Below are positions 1 to 10,818 of a stretch of 64,000 nt of DNA, piece by piece (the stretch's first letter is position 1; each line of letters opens with the position of its first letter). This DNA is from Acanthamoeba castellanii str. Neff (lineage: Eukaryota > Discosea > Longamoebia > Acanthamoebidae). The translations under genes and the position numbers were made by a program. The notes beneath the pieces were generated by a model. That model did no database searches and was not told the origin of the DNA. It saw only the letters and a program-made list of their open reading frames with translations. The stretch covers positions 569,881 to 633,880 of the forward strand of contig NW_004457343.1 in NCBI RefSeq assembly GCF_000313135.1. Direction: 5' to 3'.

Positions 1-550
1 TGGTCCCGCAGCTGTGATGGAGTGTGGGTCGGGCAAACCGATGGCTTGTCTGGCCGGCCACCTCTACCGTGGTTCATCCCTCCTACTCCTCTCTTCTCCT
101 CTCTATCTCTCTTTATTTATTATCTTCTCTTTCTCTTTTTCCCTCTCTCCACTTCTTTTCCTATGTATTATATTCGACCTACTGTGTGCTCTCCGACGCG
201 AGACACGGTGGCTCCAGCGTGATGTATGTATACCAGGACTGCCACTAAAAGCTCACGTGCCTTCAACAACATGTTGTTGGTTCGTTTTGTAGCTGCGCCG
301 TCTCGACCCTTCGCCCTTCGCCACAAAATAAGGTAAGTTGCCGACAAATATGGAAAGTGGAAAAAGTGGTGGTACACGTGTCCCTCTCCCTCTCGAGTTG
401 ACCGCGACGTTCAAAGTCTTCTTCCAGAAGGAAGACAACACAACGCCAGACACTCACTCGCTCGGTGTGTGAAAGTGGAGCGAAGGAGGAAGAGGGCCAG
501 GTGACACCTGGAAGGAGGGACAGAGTGATATATAAATCTAGAGATTCACG
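1..550. other. Window edge and upstream region of the RhoGAP gene
   Basis: No convincing coding exon was found. Positions 75-165 are a long pyrimidine (CT/TTT) tract, and the short open frames here have no recognisable domain and no GC3 bias like the real genes. The 3' part (about 460-550) is purine-rich and carries a TATA-like element just before the RhoGAP start. It could include the 3' end or an intron of a gene lying to the left of the window. Confidence 0.5.
529..537 (+). promoter_or_regulatory. TATA-like element before RhoGAP gene
   Basis: TATATAAAT lies only 13 bases before the ATG at 551. If it set transcription about 30 bp downstream, the start would fall inside the assigned first codons. 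Either the element is not the functional TATA box or the true initiation site differs. Confidence 0.3.
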
Positions 551-2775
551 ATGAGCGACAAGGAAGCCAAGAAGAAAGAGAAGGCCGATCAGAAGGCCGC
601 GGCCAAGGCGTTGAAGAAGGCCGACAAAGAGAAGAAGAAGGAGCAGCTGCTGCTAGAAAAGGAGAGGAAGAAAAGGGCAGGCTTCTTCGCGGCGAAGCGT
701 TCGTCCACCACCAACTTCACCAACAACAATGGTAGGCTGCCCCCAAGAGCGACTGGTAAGATGATGGTAAGAGATTAATAGCTATTCCTTGCACCTAGCA
801 CCAGCGTCAGGGGGCAAACCTCTGAGCGCTCTTGAAAGGGCCTTGATGTCGAGGCCTGGTGAACAAGAGCTCGTTGCCAAGGGCGTCATCAAAGCTACAC
901 GCAACAGTATGTCCCCCACCACAATATCCTTCTGGCACCCCACCACACTGACCATCTTCTCGCCGTCGTCATCAGTTCCCGTTTTTGGGGTCCCCCTGCC
1001 CCACGTGATGTACATCACCTACACCCAGTTCCAGCTCCCCCTGCCCGTACTTCACGCCTGTGAATTTCTTCGTTCAGGCAATGGTATCCCCCCCCCCAAA
1101 CGCACCAACAAGTTCATAGGTATGGCAATATGTTGATCGAATCGTCACGTGGTGGAATGGGCCAGGCCATCACTTGATGACGGAGGGCATCTTCCGAGTT
1201 CCGGTTCGGCGGAAGAGGTGAACAGCTTCAAGGCCAAGTACAACTTAGGTGCGCACTGCAACACTGGGCTCTCCGCAAGCTCGTTGCCCCTTGCATTACA
1301 AACACTCGTGACCCGGTGGCGACAACTCGACTCACGGATGGTTGCAGGAGAGGATCCTAAGTTTAGTGAATCTCACGTCCACTCGGTGGCGAGCATGCTC
1401 AAGCTCTACTTCAGGTAAAACCAACCCACTCACCTCGACCCCTCACCGCGCGCCCCCCTGGCCTAATCAGTTGTGCTTGGTCCGTGAAGGGAGCTTCCGG
1501 AGCCCCTGTGCACGTACAAAGGCTATCAGCTGTTTTGCGACAGCCAGAGGGAACCCGACGCGGAGCAGGGCAAGGTGATGCTCATGGCGGCCCTCGCCGC
1601 TCTACCTCCCGTCAACCGAGCTCTCTTCGCTACCGTGACTCGATTGCTCAAGGACGTGGTTCGTTTGACCCTCCCAACTAGGACTAGGCGGGCGTCGCTG
1701 TGCCCATGGTGGGATGCTGACGCCAACGCGCGCTTCATGGCAACAGGCAGCGCACGAGAAACTGAACTTCATGTCTCCCGACAATTTGGGCATCGTGTGG
1801 GGACCCACGCTCCTGCGAGAGGAGAAGGAGAACTTCATGAGCATGGATCTCCCCGTGTCGGTCATCATATCTCTCATCAAATACTGCGACGAAATCTTTG
1901 TTGGCGAGGTGCGTTTCTCTTCTCTCCTCCTCTTATCTTCCTGTATGCCCAACGACACTAACAATGCAACGATGCGGGGGTACCAGGAGAAATTGGAGCT
2001 CAAAGCAGCATCCCAGGCCATCATCCTGCACACTGCTCCATCCCACACAGCGGCGGAGATGAGCGACAGCAGCGGGAGCCTGAGCGTGAGCAGCATGCCC
2101 CGGTCGCCGGCCACCCCGGACATGCTGGGATCGGGAACGCAGGAAATACACCACCCGCACCCACTCCCGCAACCTCCCCCCTTCCCCAGGTTGCCCTCCG
2201 ACTTCGGCGTTGGCATCCGCTCCCCCGATTCGGGAGGGGCCGACTCGGACAGGACTGGGGTGAGGCCCGGCTTCGGTACCTGTCCTGTATGCCGTGCACT
2301 GTTCGTGTTTGACCCACCATTCAACGTCCGTCCAACAACACAGGCAAGATGCCGGGTCGCTCCTCTTCATTCAGTTCCCGGCACGGTGATTCTTGTCCTC
2401 TACCGGCCGTGGGCTCTGGATCATTCCCACTCCCCAGAAGCGACTCGCCCGGTCCCACGTACGATGAAGATCCATGCTCTATATGTTGTTACTCGAGCTG
2501 GTGTTGTGCTGGCGCGTTCATTCGCTCGCTCGCTCGCTCCTCTCTCTCTCTCTTTCGTCTGTTTCACTCATTATTGCCCTTGCTTGTGCAGCGAGCCTCC
2601 GGCGAGGATCTACACGCCGCCAATGGTGCCCGGCGGTCTGGCCGCAGCTGTGGCGAGGAGGACCAGCGACATCGAGGGCACGCCCACGCCCCTACGCGTG
2701 GGCATAGGCATGTCTACGCCGCCACGCCGGGCCCTGGGCAGCCGGCGAGAATACTCGGAGAACGACCTTCCCTAG
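551..2775 (+). CDS. RhoGAP domain protein (frame broken near 1200)
   Basis: Predicted GTPase-activating protein for Rho/Rac-type GTPases. The first ~45 residues are a Lys/Ala/Glu-rich charged helix. The RhoGAP domain follows, with exons I read as 551-731, 811-906, 1078-1119, 1166-1248, 1348-1414, 1490-1658, 1747-1908 and on. Diagnostic segments are TEGIFRVP (arginine finger, ~1185-1203), LKLYFRELPEPL across the 1415-1489 intron, NLGIVWGPTLLREEKENF (~1785-1835) and VIISLIKYCDEIF (~1863-1900). The C-terminal ~250 residues are Ser/Pro-rich and low complexity, ending SENDLP; splicing there (about 2260-2600) is uncertain. Within exon 4 the frame encoding GIFRVP and the frame encoding GSAEEVNSFKAKYN differ by one base at ~1200, so the sequence as given does not encode an intact GAP domain. 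A one-base assembly deletion is the simplest explanation. Family assignment is firm; the target GTPase is unknown. Confidence 0.88.
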
Positions 2776-3342
2776 AACGAATGAACAGCAACCAACGCCA
2801 ACGCAACTGACCAACGACCAACCGACTGACGAACACTGCGCACGAAGACCACGACGACGACGATCAAGCGACGCGCACCCAAGATGGTGATGATCGCTCC
2901 AGCGAGGGGAGGTTCCGTCGCGGTCTTCATGTCCACCTGCCGCATAGCGGATGGCTCCGTTACAGAAGCGACTTTTTTTTAATCACCCGCCTCCCAACCT
3001 TTTCGAGTGCTCACTCTTAACCTATCTCAGCTGCCAACCCTACATGCGCTTCACACCTTTCGTGGCAGCGGACCTGCAGTTTTAGGTCCGAAGATCGGTA
3101 TTTCGGTCTGGACCGGCACCCTTTCTTTTGTACCGGACTTACTTCTGGTCCGGTTCTTGTGCAGGTGCCCAACGAAAGCGGTATCAGGAAAGGACGGGGA
3201 GTGTGGTGGAGCCGTGTCACAGTCTCTAAGAAAGACTGAACGCATGTCATAGGGAGCCACTTGCAAGTGCATTCGTCTCTGTGTATAAAGTGAAGCCAAA
3301 CCACGCGAGCTGGTAAAGACCATACGATCACAGCTCCCAACA
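2776..3342. other. Intergenic region between RhoGAP gene and paralogue A
   Basis: No coding exon is supported. It holds the presumed RhoGAP 3' UTR, an eight-T run near 2975, and the promoter of the following gene with a TATA box at 3284-3289. Confidence 0.5.
3284..3289 (+). promoter_or_regulatory. TATA box of paralogue A
   Basis: TATAAA within GTGTATAAAG, 54 bases before the ATG at 3343. The spacing suits initiation about 30 bp downstream with a short 5' leader. Confidence 0.5.
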
Positions 3343-4121
3343 ATGTCAGCGTTTGGTATCTCCAGTTCCTTCCAGTTCTTAACGTGCAACTGCGTTCTGA
3401 CCCAGCGTTGCCGCAGATGAAAACTACTATGTGGGAAACCTCTTTCGAGGTGAAGAGAACCTGGACTACTACCCGCAGGTACACCCCGCCGCCAACGCCG
3501 ACCGAAGGTGTGCTGTCCCAATTCTCTTCCCCTTTGATAGGTCGCTGCGCCAGGCTATGGGCCGTATGGCTATGCCGACCCTCAGCAGCCCGGTGGGTAC
3601 CTTGCCGAAGTGCCCAAGCCGCAGCAGGCCTACTACCCGCCGCCGCAGGGATACGCGGCTCCTCAGGCGTATCCTCAAACCTACGGCCAGCCGCTGCAGA
3701 GTCCCGGCTACGGTTGGCAGCAGGGGGGCGGCTATCCGCAACCTGCGTATCAAGCCCCCAGGTCCTACATGGAGCAACAGGTACGCCTCACATCCTCTCC
3801 ATCCCCCAGCTGAGGTGGTCTTGACTTGGTGTGTGTGTGGCAGGCTGTTGCCACGCCCACTTATGAGGAATACGAAGGGGTACGTCGTTGACGCCCGCAC
3901 TGACGGAGAGACGAAGAACTGATGGTGGCTTTGTGCTGCAGCCGAGAGCAGAGAGCATGCCCACGGAAACCCAGATGCGGGGCGGGCACCACGACCAAAA
4001 GAAGAAGAAGGGAGACGACCACCACACCTCGCTGAGCACGGGCTTACAGGCGCTGATGGGCGCAGGCAAGCTCTTCAGCACCGGCGTTGATGTGTTGGCC
4101 GCACTCAACAACTTGACTTAG
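3343..4121 (+). CDS. Pro/Gly/Gln-rich protein, tandem paralogue A
   Basis: Unrecognised family. Exons read as 3343-3355, 3417-3478, 3541-3780, 3844-3879 and 3942-4121, giving about 176 residues. The N-terminal block (MSAF then DENYYVGNLFRGEENLDYYPQ split over exons 1-2) and the C-terminal block (TSLSTGLQALMGAGKLF ... LAALNNLT) are both shared with the next gene; exon 1 is 13 nt in both copies and both split a codon after its first base. The middle (exon 3) is low complexity, rich in Pro, Gln, Tyr and Gly with units such as PPPQGYAAPQAYPQ and SPGYGWQQGGGYPQ, resembling the PGYxxQ low-complexity tails of amoebozoan annexin-like and adhesion proteins, but no folded domain is seen. A lysine cluster (DQKKKKGDDHH) precedes the C-terminal helix. 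No signal peptide or membrane segment is visible. Function unknown. Confidence 0.8.
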
Positions 4122-4502
4122 TCCGTGTTCTTTACACCGCCCTTTTTGCCTTTTTAAGACGTTTTTATTCTTTTAGCTGAGCTCAGCCCAATCAAAGGCG
4201 GTCTTTGAAACTAAATACAAAAGTTGATGTGCTGCCTTCTCTCCTCTCGTCCTGCCAACACACGTCCGCCAAGTCTACGCCAAGAGGCAAAGAGGGAGGG
4301 TCCAGCGGTGGTAGTGGAGCCGTGAATCGAATTCGCTGAGGCTGATGGGCGCAGTTCGAGTGGAGCTGCTCCTGCATTCAGACGGCTTTCTAGTGCCGCT
4401 TCAACAGGGTCAGCGAATCAATCGGCTTGGAAGTAGGAACAGCGTTTTGTACGTTTTCAAAAGACCACGCCATTGCCACACAGATCCCACTACTACAGCA
4501 CC
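4122..4502. other. Spacer between the tandem paralogues
   Basis: No coding exon is supported. T-rich sequence at 4136-4165 follows the stop of paralogue A. No clear TATA box precedes paralogue B, unlike paralogue A. Confidence 0.5.
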
Positions 4503-6034
4503 ATGACCTCCACGGGTACTTCGTCCTTCTTGCTAAGTAAAAGTGTAGTAAAGGTAACACCTTCAATCACTCGCAGAGAAAAGCTACGACTTGAACTACC
4601 TCTACAGGAACGAGGAGAACCTCGATTGGTACCCCCAGGTAAACGCAGTCGCAGCCGCACTCACCTGCTACGCCCCGGCTAACCCTCCATCCCCGTAGGT
4701 TGGGCCTCCCAATCCATACAGTCCGCCCCAGCCTCCCGGTGCGTTGCTCCCTTCACGACTGTCCTGAACCATGTCCCCTAAACCTGTAGCAGTAGCATCA
4801 GGCTATCGACCGTACGGGACCGACTACCTTCAGCAGCGGGGAAGCTTCCCAAGCAAGCAGTCCACCTACCCTCCGCCTCCTCAGCAGCAGAGCTATCCTG
4901 CCGGCCAGGCCTACCCTCCGCCTCCTCAGCAGCAGGGCTATCCTGCCGGCCAGGCCTACCCTCAGCCTCCGCCGCCGCAGCAGCCGAGTCCCGGCTACGC
5001 TTGGCAGCAGGGCGGCGCAGGAGGTGGTGGCTATCCGCAGGCTCAGCCGCCACCGCCACCACAACAGCAACAGCAGGGCTACGCTGCCGGCCAGGCCTAC
5101 CATCAGCCTCCCCAGCAGGGCTACGCTGCCGGCCAGGCCTATCCTCCTCAGGCGCCGCACCCGCCGCAACAGCAGCAGCAACAGGGCTATCCTGCCGGTC
5201 AGGCCTCCCCTCAGCCTCCGCCGCCGCCTCCGCAGCAGCCGAGCCCCGGTTACGCTTGGCAGCAGGGCGGCGCAGGCCTCTATCCTCCCCAGGGCCAGCC
5301 GCCAGAGTACCAGGGCTACGCTACCGGCCAGGCCTCTCCTCCGCCGCCGCCCCAGCAGCCCGGCTACGTCCAGCCTTGGCAGCAGGGAGGAGGAGGCGGT
5401 CTCTATCCTCCCCAGCCACCTGTGTACCCGACTTATGCGCCGCAGCAGGTGCCCTCTCCCTTCTCATCCATATCTGCCACCAGGCATTGATGGTGTTCTG
5501 AGACGTGGACAACAGGGTACCGCGGCTCCGCTCTACTCCCAATCTTACGTGGACCAGAGAGTGGAGACCGTATCCACCAACCCCCAACACCCGGAGCGGA
5601 AGGCGACGAAGACGAAGGAGACCAGGAGCCGCTCGTTCTCGCATGGCCTGCGGGGATTGTTCCACAAGGAGAAGGAGGCCGCCGCCGCTGACGGGACAGC
5701 CCCCGCCTCGATCGAAGTGCAGAAGGTGCAGCTCAAGAACGCCAGAAGCCGCTCGCTGTCGCAGGGACTACGGACCCTGTTCCGCCCCGAGGACCACAGC
5801 AAGGCCGCCGCAGCCGCAGATGATCAGGGACTGGTCGCGGAGGAAACTCTGGTGGTACACACGACTGAAACAGCAGCGCAACCAGAGAGAAGCGGTGGCG
5901 GCGAGGAGCACGAGGAGAAGAAGGAAGAGAAAAAGCATAAGAAGGCAGACTCAGCGGCAACCGGACTCAAGGCCCTGACGGTCGCAGGCGAAGCCCTTCA
6001 CGCCCTCGACCTCCTGTCGTCTTTGACCTTCTAA
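4503..6034 (+). CDS. Pro/Gly/Gln-rich protein, tandem paralogue B
   Basis: Expanded paralogue of the preceding gene. Exons read as 4503-4515, 4577-4638, 4699-4738, 4790-5448 and 5516-6034, about 430 residues. The 13-nt exon 1 (MTST) and exon 2 (EKSYDLNYLYRNEENLDWYPQ, with the E codon split) match paralogue A in length and phase. Exon 4 encodes ~220 residues of repeats of the type QQQGYPAGQAYPPPP and SPGYAWQQGGAG. Exon 5 has two copies of a basic motif, RSRSFSHGLRGLF (~5627-5665) and RSRSLSQGLRTLF (~5745-5783), then an acidic/lysine stretch and a C-terminus (ATGLKALTVAGEALHALDLLSSLTF in two pieces of the same helix) related to that of paralogue A. No signal peptide or membrane span. The repeats suggest a phase-separating or scaffold protein, which is inference only. 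AATAAA at 6033-6038 overlaps the stop codon. Confidence 0.8.
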
Positions 6035-6038
6035 TAAA
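6033..6038 (+). terminator. Possible polyadenylation signal overlapping stop of paralogue B
   Basis: AATAAA begins on the second base of the TAA stop. A second AATAAA lies near 6117-6122. Which one is used cannot be decided from sequence. Confidence 0.3.
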
Positions 6039-6194
6039 CGTAAACTTGGATTGCTCTCTTCAAGCTTCCATACTTTCGGTCGAAACGCAACCCACCAATG
6101 GCACTAAGAGATGAACAATAAAAAGAGAACCAATTGGTAAATACAAGGGCGCCTCCAAGGAGCTCTGTGGTGGTCGTGGTGGTGGTCGTCGTTT

Positions 6195-9100
6195 TCACTG
6201 CAGTGATGAGAAGGACAGCTTCTTGCGGGGTCGGGTGGGCGACGTGACCGAGCCGCTGCCGTTGGGGTGGAGCGAGGGGGTGACCGCCGATGTGAGCCGT
6301 CGGGCGAGACCGTCGTCGTCGCCCCGCACGCCCGCCGGCGTGAGCAGGCCGTCCATCACCGTTTCGTCCATCTCGCCGGCCGAGAGCAGCGACAGGCCCA
6401 TCTGGGGCGCCTCCTTCCGTCGGCCACCGCCGAAGCCAATGGCCGGAGACGCGCAGAAGGTGTCCCACTCCTTGGCCTCCCGTTCCTCGTCGTCGAGGCC
6501 GAAGAAGATGTCGTCGACCACCGTAGTCGTCGTGGTCGCGTTGACGGATGACGATGAAGAGGAGGCCTCGGCCGACGACAGGTCGCCGATCAGTTCGTCG
6601 ATGCTCTTCACCTCGCCCTCGAAGGTGTCTTCCAGATACTCTTCTTCGCAATCGGGGCGCTGGATTGTTGTATCCGCTTCCTCGTCATCCTCGTCGTCCT
6701 CTTGCTCGCCGAGTTCCTCCTGCAGATCCGCGAACAGGTCGTCGTTGCTCGAGTGTCTGCTGGCGGGCACGTGGTCGTCGTCCTTGCCGTCACCTGGCCA
6801 GCAGTGGGGCAAAGAAAGGTGGCAGGTCAGCAAGCGTGTCACCAATCACAAGGAAAACAAAGTCTAGCTCTGGAAGGAAAACAGGCTGTACCGTTGGGTG
6901 GCTTGAAAGTGATGTCGAGGACGGAATAGTCGCCCAAGGCCGTTTCGTCGGCGCAGTGGCTCTCATCTTCTTCAGCTTCATCGGCGGAATCTCCAAGCCC
7001 GCCGGCCTTGGCGATCTCGGCCTCCATGTTGATCTCCACCACGTCTTCGTCTTCCTCCTCGTCGCCGTCGATGGAGACGTCTTCCTCTTCGTCTCCCTCT
7101 TCCTCGGATTCGATCGCCATCGACCAATCCACGTTCCCTCCTTCCTCCTCCTTCTCTTCCTCGTCACTTCCTTCATCTTCGTTTGCCAAGGTCGTTTCGC
7201 CGACCTGCTCGACCTCAGTTTCCTTCTTATTTTCTGCGTCCTCATCGTCGCCGTCATCGCTCAGCCCGACGTGCTCGGTCACGGCCATAGTTGCGTTCAA
7301 TTCCTCCTCGTCCTCTCCCTCTTCGTCGCTCTCGAGTTCGCGCAGGTCGAAGCCGAGCGAGACCCGCTTCTTCTTGACCTCGTCTCGCACACTCCCCCGG
7401 ATCTCCACCGAATAGTCATCCGGCGCGAAGGCCTCTTCAGGCTCGGCCTCGACCTCGGCCTCCGCGTCGCCGTACTCCAGCTCGGCCTCCTCCAGCTCGT
7501 CAAAATCTGCTTCGCCGATTTCATCGACCTCCTCTTCGGCGCCATCGTGGTCAACGTCTCCGTCTGCGGCATGTCTCAGAGCGGTGATGTTGGTCGAGAA
7601 TTGCTGCGTGCGGCCCAAGTCGCCGTCTTCGAGGTCATCGAGCGCCATGGAGAGGTCGTTGAGGGCGTCTTCTTGCCACCCCTTGTCCTCGCGCAGGATG
7701 TTCGAAGTGAGCCTGTCGGCCATCAGGCTGATGAGCGCATCCTGGCGCTCCACGGCCGCCCCGAGGTCATCCTCTAGAGGTTCGTCGTCGTGCTCGAGGT
7801 CGTCGAGCTGTGCGAGCACATCCTCATCGCCGAGATGCGCGAGCGCGTCCTTGTGCGAGTACGCGGCGGCGAAGGCGGCGCAGCTCTCCAGTCCAGCGGG
7901 CAGCGGAGTGGAGGTGGCCTGCAGGAAGGAGTCCTCCTTCATTAGCCACGCGTCCTCGTCGTCCTCCATCTTGAAGGCCGGCTTGAACGGCTGCCGCTCG
8001 GGGCCGGTGCCCACTGTCCCGCTGCGGGCCGGAGCGAAGGAGTCCATAAACGAGAGCGGGTCGGAAGCGAAGGGGCTTTCGGCGGGCGAGGAGGCGGGCG
8101 AAGGGGAGCGGAGAGGCGCGGGAGCGCGGGAGGCGAACGGGGGCAGGATTCCGCCCGGCCGATTGAGGTACGAGATGGTCGAGGCAGAGGCGCCCTTGCC
8201 GGGTCCACCGAACGGCGAGAAGAGGCCGAGATTGAGCGTGAACTGGGCCGTCATCTCGCGCATGGGGGACAGCTCCAACCCACCCACGTGGCCGTCGGCC
8301 ATCCTGCCCCATCTCTGCTGCTCGCCGTCGCTGCTCGATCCGCTGGTGTTAAGCGGCGACGAGAGCACGCCGCCGCCGTTCGGCGAGGCCTTGTCCTCGT
8401 CGGTCAGCTTGCTGCGCGAGAACATCGCCTTCTTCATCGCCACGGTCGAGCCGCCTTGAATGCGTAGAAGGGTCAGCGCTGGACGGAGAGTGCACGCACC
8501 ACAATAGCAGCTCTGGTACGAATTCGCACGTACCTGCAGCCCTCCCCGATCCGATGCTGAGGCGGGGCCTTCTCTGCTTGGCGGCCCGGTGGATGGAATC
8601 AACCATCCGCTCCTGGTCCTCGCGCTTTGGCAGCGGAGTCGCGCCGACCTGGGCGGGCATGTCTGCGGTCTCGTCCTGGGCTTCGTCCAGGCATTTCTCG
8701 AGCGCGAGATCAGGCGTAGGTGGCAGAAGTTCAAACCCGGTGCTGTTGTGTGTGAAGCATGTGATCTCTTAGCAATGAGCGCTATCGACGTGGTACTGCA
8801 ACGCACGTACCTGGCGTCGGCGCTCCCTCGCGAGGGGGTTTGCAGTCCCAGTGGTCTGCGAGAAGGCGTGGCAGGAACTGATAGAGGCGCGTGTCAGGAT
8901 AACAGCAGTTACGTGAAACAATAACGGCTGGCTTACCGGTGATGCTCGGCTCTGGTGGGAAGAGTTTGCGTAGCTCTGTCGTCTGTTCCTGCAGAGCGGG
9001 GAGCTCTTCGTTGAGACTGTTGTTGAACGCTGAGAGGGCGGAGAGGCGATTTTGATGGGCATCCAGCAAGTTCGTCAGCATGGGCGCATCCTCTGTGAGT

Positions 9101-10660
9101 TGGCTGCCTGCTGCCAACACACAGAGGAAAATATCATAAATGAGCACAATCACCACACCAACTAAACGCACATTCAGATGGCGTGGTACCGTACCAGCAT
9201 GTGACCGCTCTAGAAGGTGGTTCGACTCGATCCGTTTCTTCACTATCGACAGGGACAGGTTCCACAGTTTGATGAGTGTGAGAAGATCCAACTGGTCGTC
9301 TCTGAGCGGGTTGACCGAGAGCAGCAGCTGGCACTCTTGGTAGCTCAGCGTCTGTACGGCCGTAGACGCAGCTTGCGCGGTGGCGGGCGAGACAGGGGAG
9401 CACATGGACGACGACAGCAGCTGCTGACGGAGCGACGCCAAGTCGCTGTACATATCCGCCTGGTTCAGCGCGAGCTTGCTCGATTTGCCCGATGCGATGT
9501 TGTCCAGCATATCTAGTAGGGAGAGAACTGGCATTAAGCGTGCTCTAAAGGCTAAAGGGAGTCAAGGATAACGCCACGCACCTCGGTTGGCGGTATTCTC
9601 TTCGTGATACTTGGAGAACAGACCCCACACACGCTTAATCTGTTCAATCTTCTTTTGCCTCTTGTTGATGTAATCTTCGCTCTTCTTCTCAAAGCCCGCC
9701 AGGCGCTTGCGTTCTTCCTTCAATTTGTTCTGGAGATTGTGCGTTTGCTGGTGAGCAAACACGATCAGCGAGCCGGGTCATTGAATGGTGCGTACCATCT
9801 GCTGAGTAAGACTCCTGTACTCGTTTTCGAGGTCCCGCGCGCATGTGCGCCACTCACCCTGCACTGCCACGACGGCTTGCGCATGTGACAGGAACCGCTG
9901 CCTCTGGCGCTCAATGAGATGCTGTGTAAAGAGAGGAGTCAGCGCCATGCCACAAGGTCGGAAGCCTATGTCGCGAGACCTTTGGTGCTTTGGCGATGAC
10001 ACCGGCCAGCTTGTAGGTGCCGGCATCGATCAGGCGCTTCTGCGGAGGCGCGGCGGACGGGTACTTCTTGACCAGAGCGCCCCTGATCGCCGCGACGGAG
10101 AGATGCCAGAGAAGGGTGTAGAATCTGGAAGAGTCGAACTGCCGGTCAGCAGGTGGAGTTTGCTGCTTTGAAGAGGAGCGTACCTAGTGCCGACGCTTTG
10201 GAGATGAGACAGTCGAAATGTTCCAGCTGGGATCTCTCCATCGTGCTCAAGCTCGGTGATGAGATTGTTTGCGGCCTTCTTGTAATCGTTGAGGTTATTT
10301 TTCATGTCAAGAGTCGGCCAGCAACCTTTGAATGCCTTCAGATGAAGAGAGATGTTAAACAATTAATTTTGTAATGGCACTGGCAACGGTGCATACCTTC
10401 TTCGTTTTGTCCCTGTTGATTTGTCGAAGCAGGTAGTAGAGGACCACTTGCATGCCCTTGGTGCTCGCTTGCTCGAACATGTCGGGATGGAAAGAAACGG
10501 CGTACACTTTCTCATTCTCGATTGGGCAAAATCCCAACAGTAGCATGTTCGCCCACCAGATGTCCTTCGGGGAGACAGCCGTCTTCAAAATCCGTCTCGA
10601 CTCTCGTCCGACGACGTTTTCTTTGTTCTCTTCATCGGGCAGGGCCAGCGTGGTGTCCAT
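6195..10660 (-). CDS. HAUS6: HAUS augmin-like complex subunit 6
   Basis: Augmin recruits gamma-tubulin to spindle microtubules for branching nucleation. The start is the ATG at 10660. Exon 1 (10397-10660) and exon 2 (10184-10335) encode the HAUS6_N-type region: DIWWANMLLLGF, VSFHPDMFEQASTKGMQVVL, AFKGCWPTLDMK, then RFYTLLWHLSVAAIRGALV in exon 3 (about 9981-10126). The order and spacing of these blocks match the family (FxxxMFxxxN...FxxxYFL...CWPxxD...HLxxF). Central exons (9562-9980) encode coiled coil (NKLKEERKRLAGFEKK). A linker follows, then a very long acidic C-terminal region (about 8450-6195, ~650 residues) with almost uninterrupted Asp/Glu between 7450 and 6600. Family members have long disordered C-termini, but this one is unusually acidic. 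The HAUS6 call rests on the N-terminal 180 residues; the tail alone would not identify it. Confidence 0.83.
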
Positions 10661-10707
10661 CTCTCTACTCGAATCGTGCGTTTGTGATCTGCTTGGCGTG
10701 GTTCACA

Positions 10708-10722
10708 GTTTTGGCGCCAAAC
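10708..10722. promoter_or_regulatory. E2F-like palindrome in bidirectional promoter
   Basis: GTTTTGGCGCCAAAC contains TTTGGCGC in both orientations, matching the E2F/DP consensus TTTSSCGC. It lies 48 bases upstream of the HAUS6 ATG and 97 bases upstream of the AIMP1-like ATG in the 158-bp gap between the two divergent genes. HAUS6 acts in mitosis, so cell-cycle control is plausible. Confidence 0.5.
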
Positions 10723-10818
10723 GGGGAAGACCGGACGGAATAGACAGAATGGTGAATCTGCAGTTCCAGGCCAGGCGCCCAAAGTTGTGGGCTTCGCTAT
10801 TTTCGACAGCACGCGACC

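Noticed and set aside
14..457. Several short overlapping open frames at the left edge
   Set aside because: Composed of pyrimidine tracts and lacking domains, codon bias or splice consistency; not enough to call an exon.
6548..7777. 409-residue plus-strand open frame
   Set aside because: Antisense shadow of the acidic HAUS6 tail; hydrophobic Val/Leu/Phe runs are the reverse reading of GAC/GAG/GAA codons.
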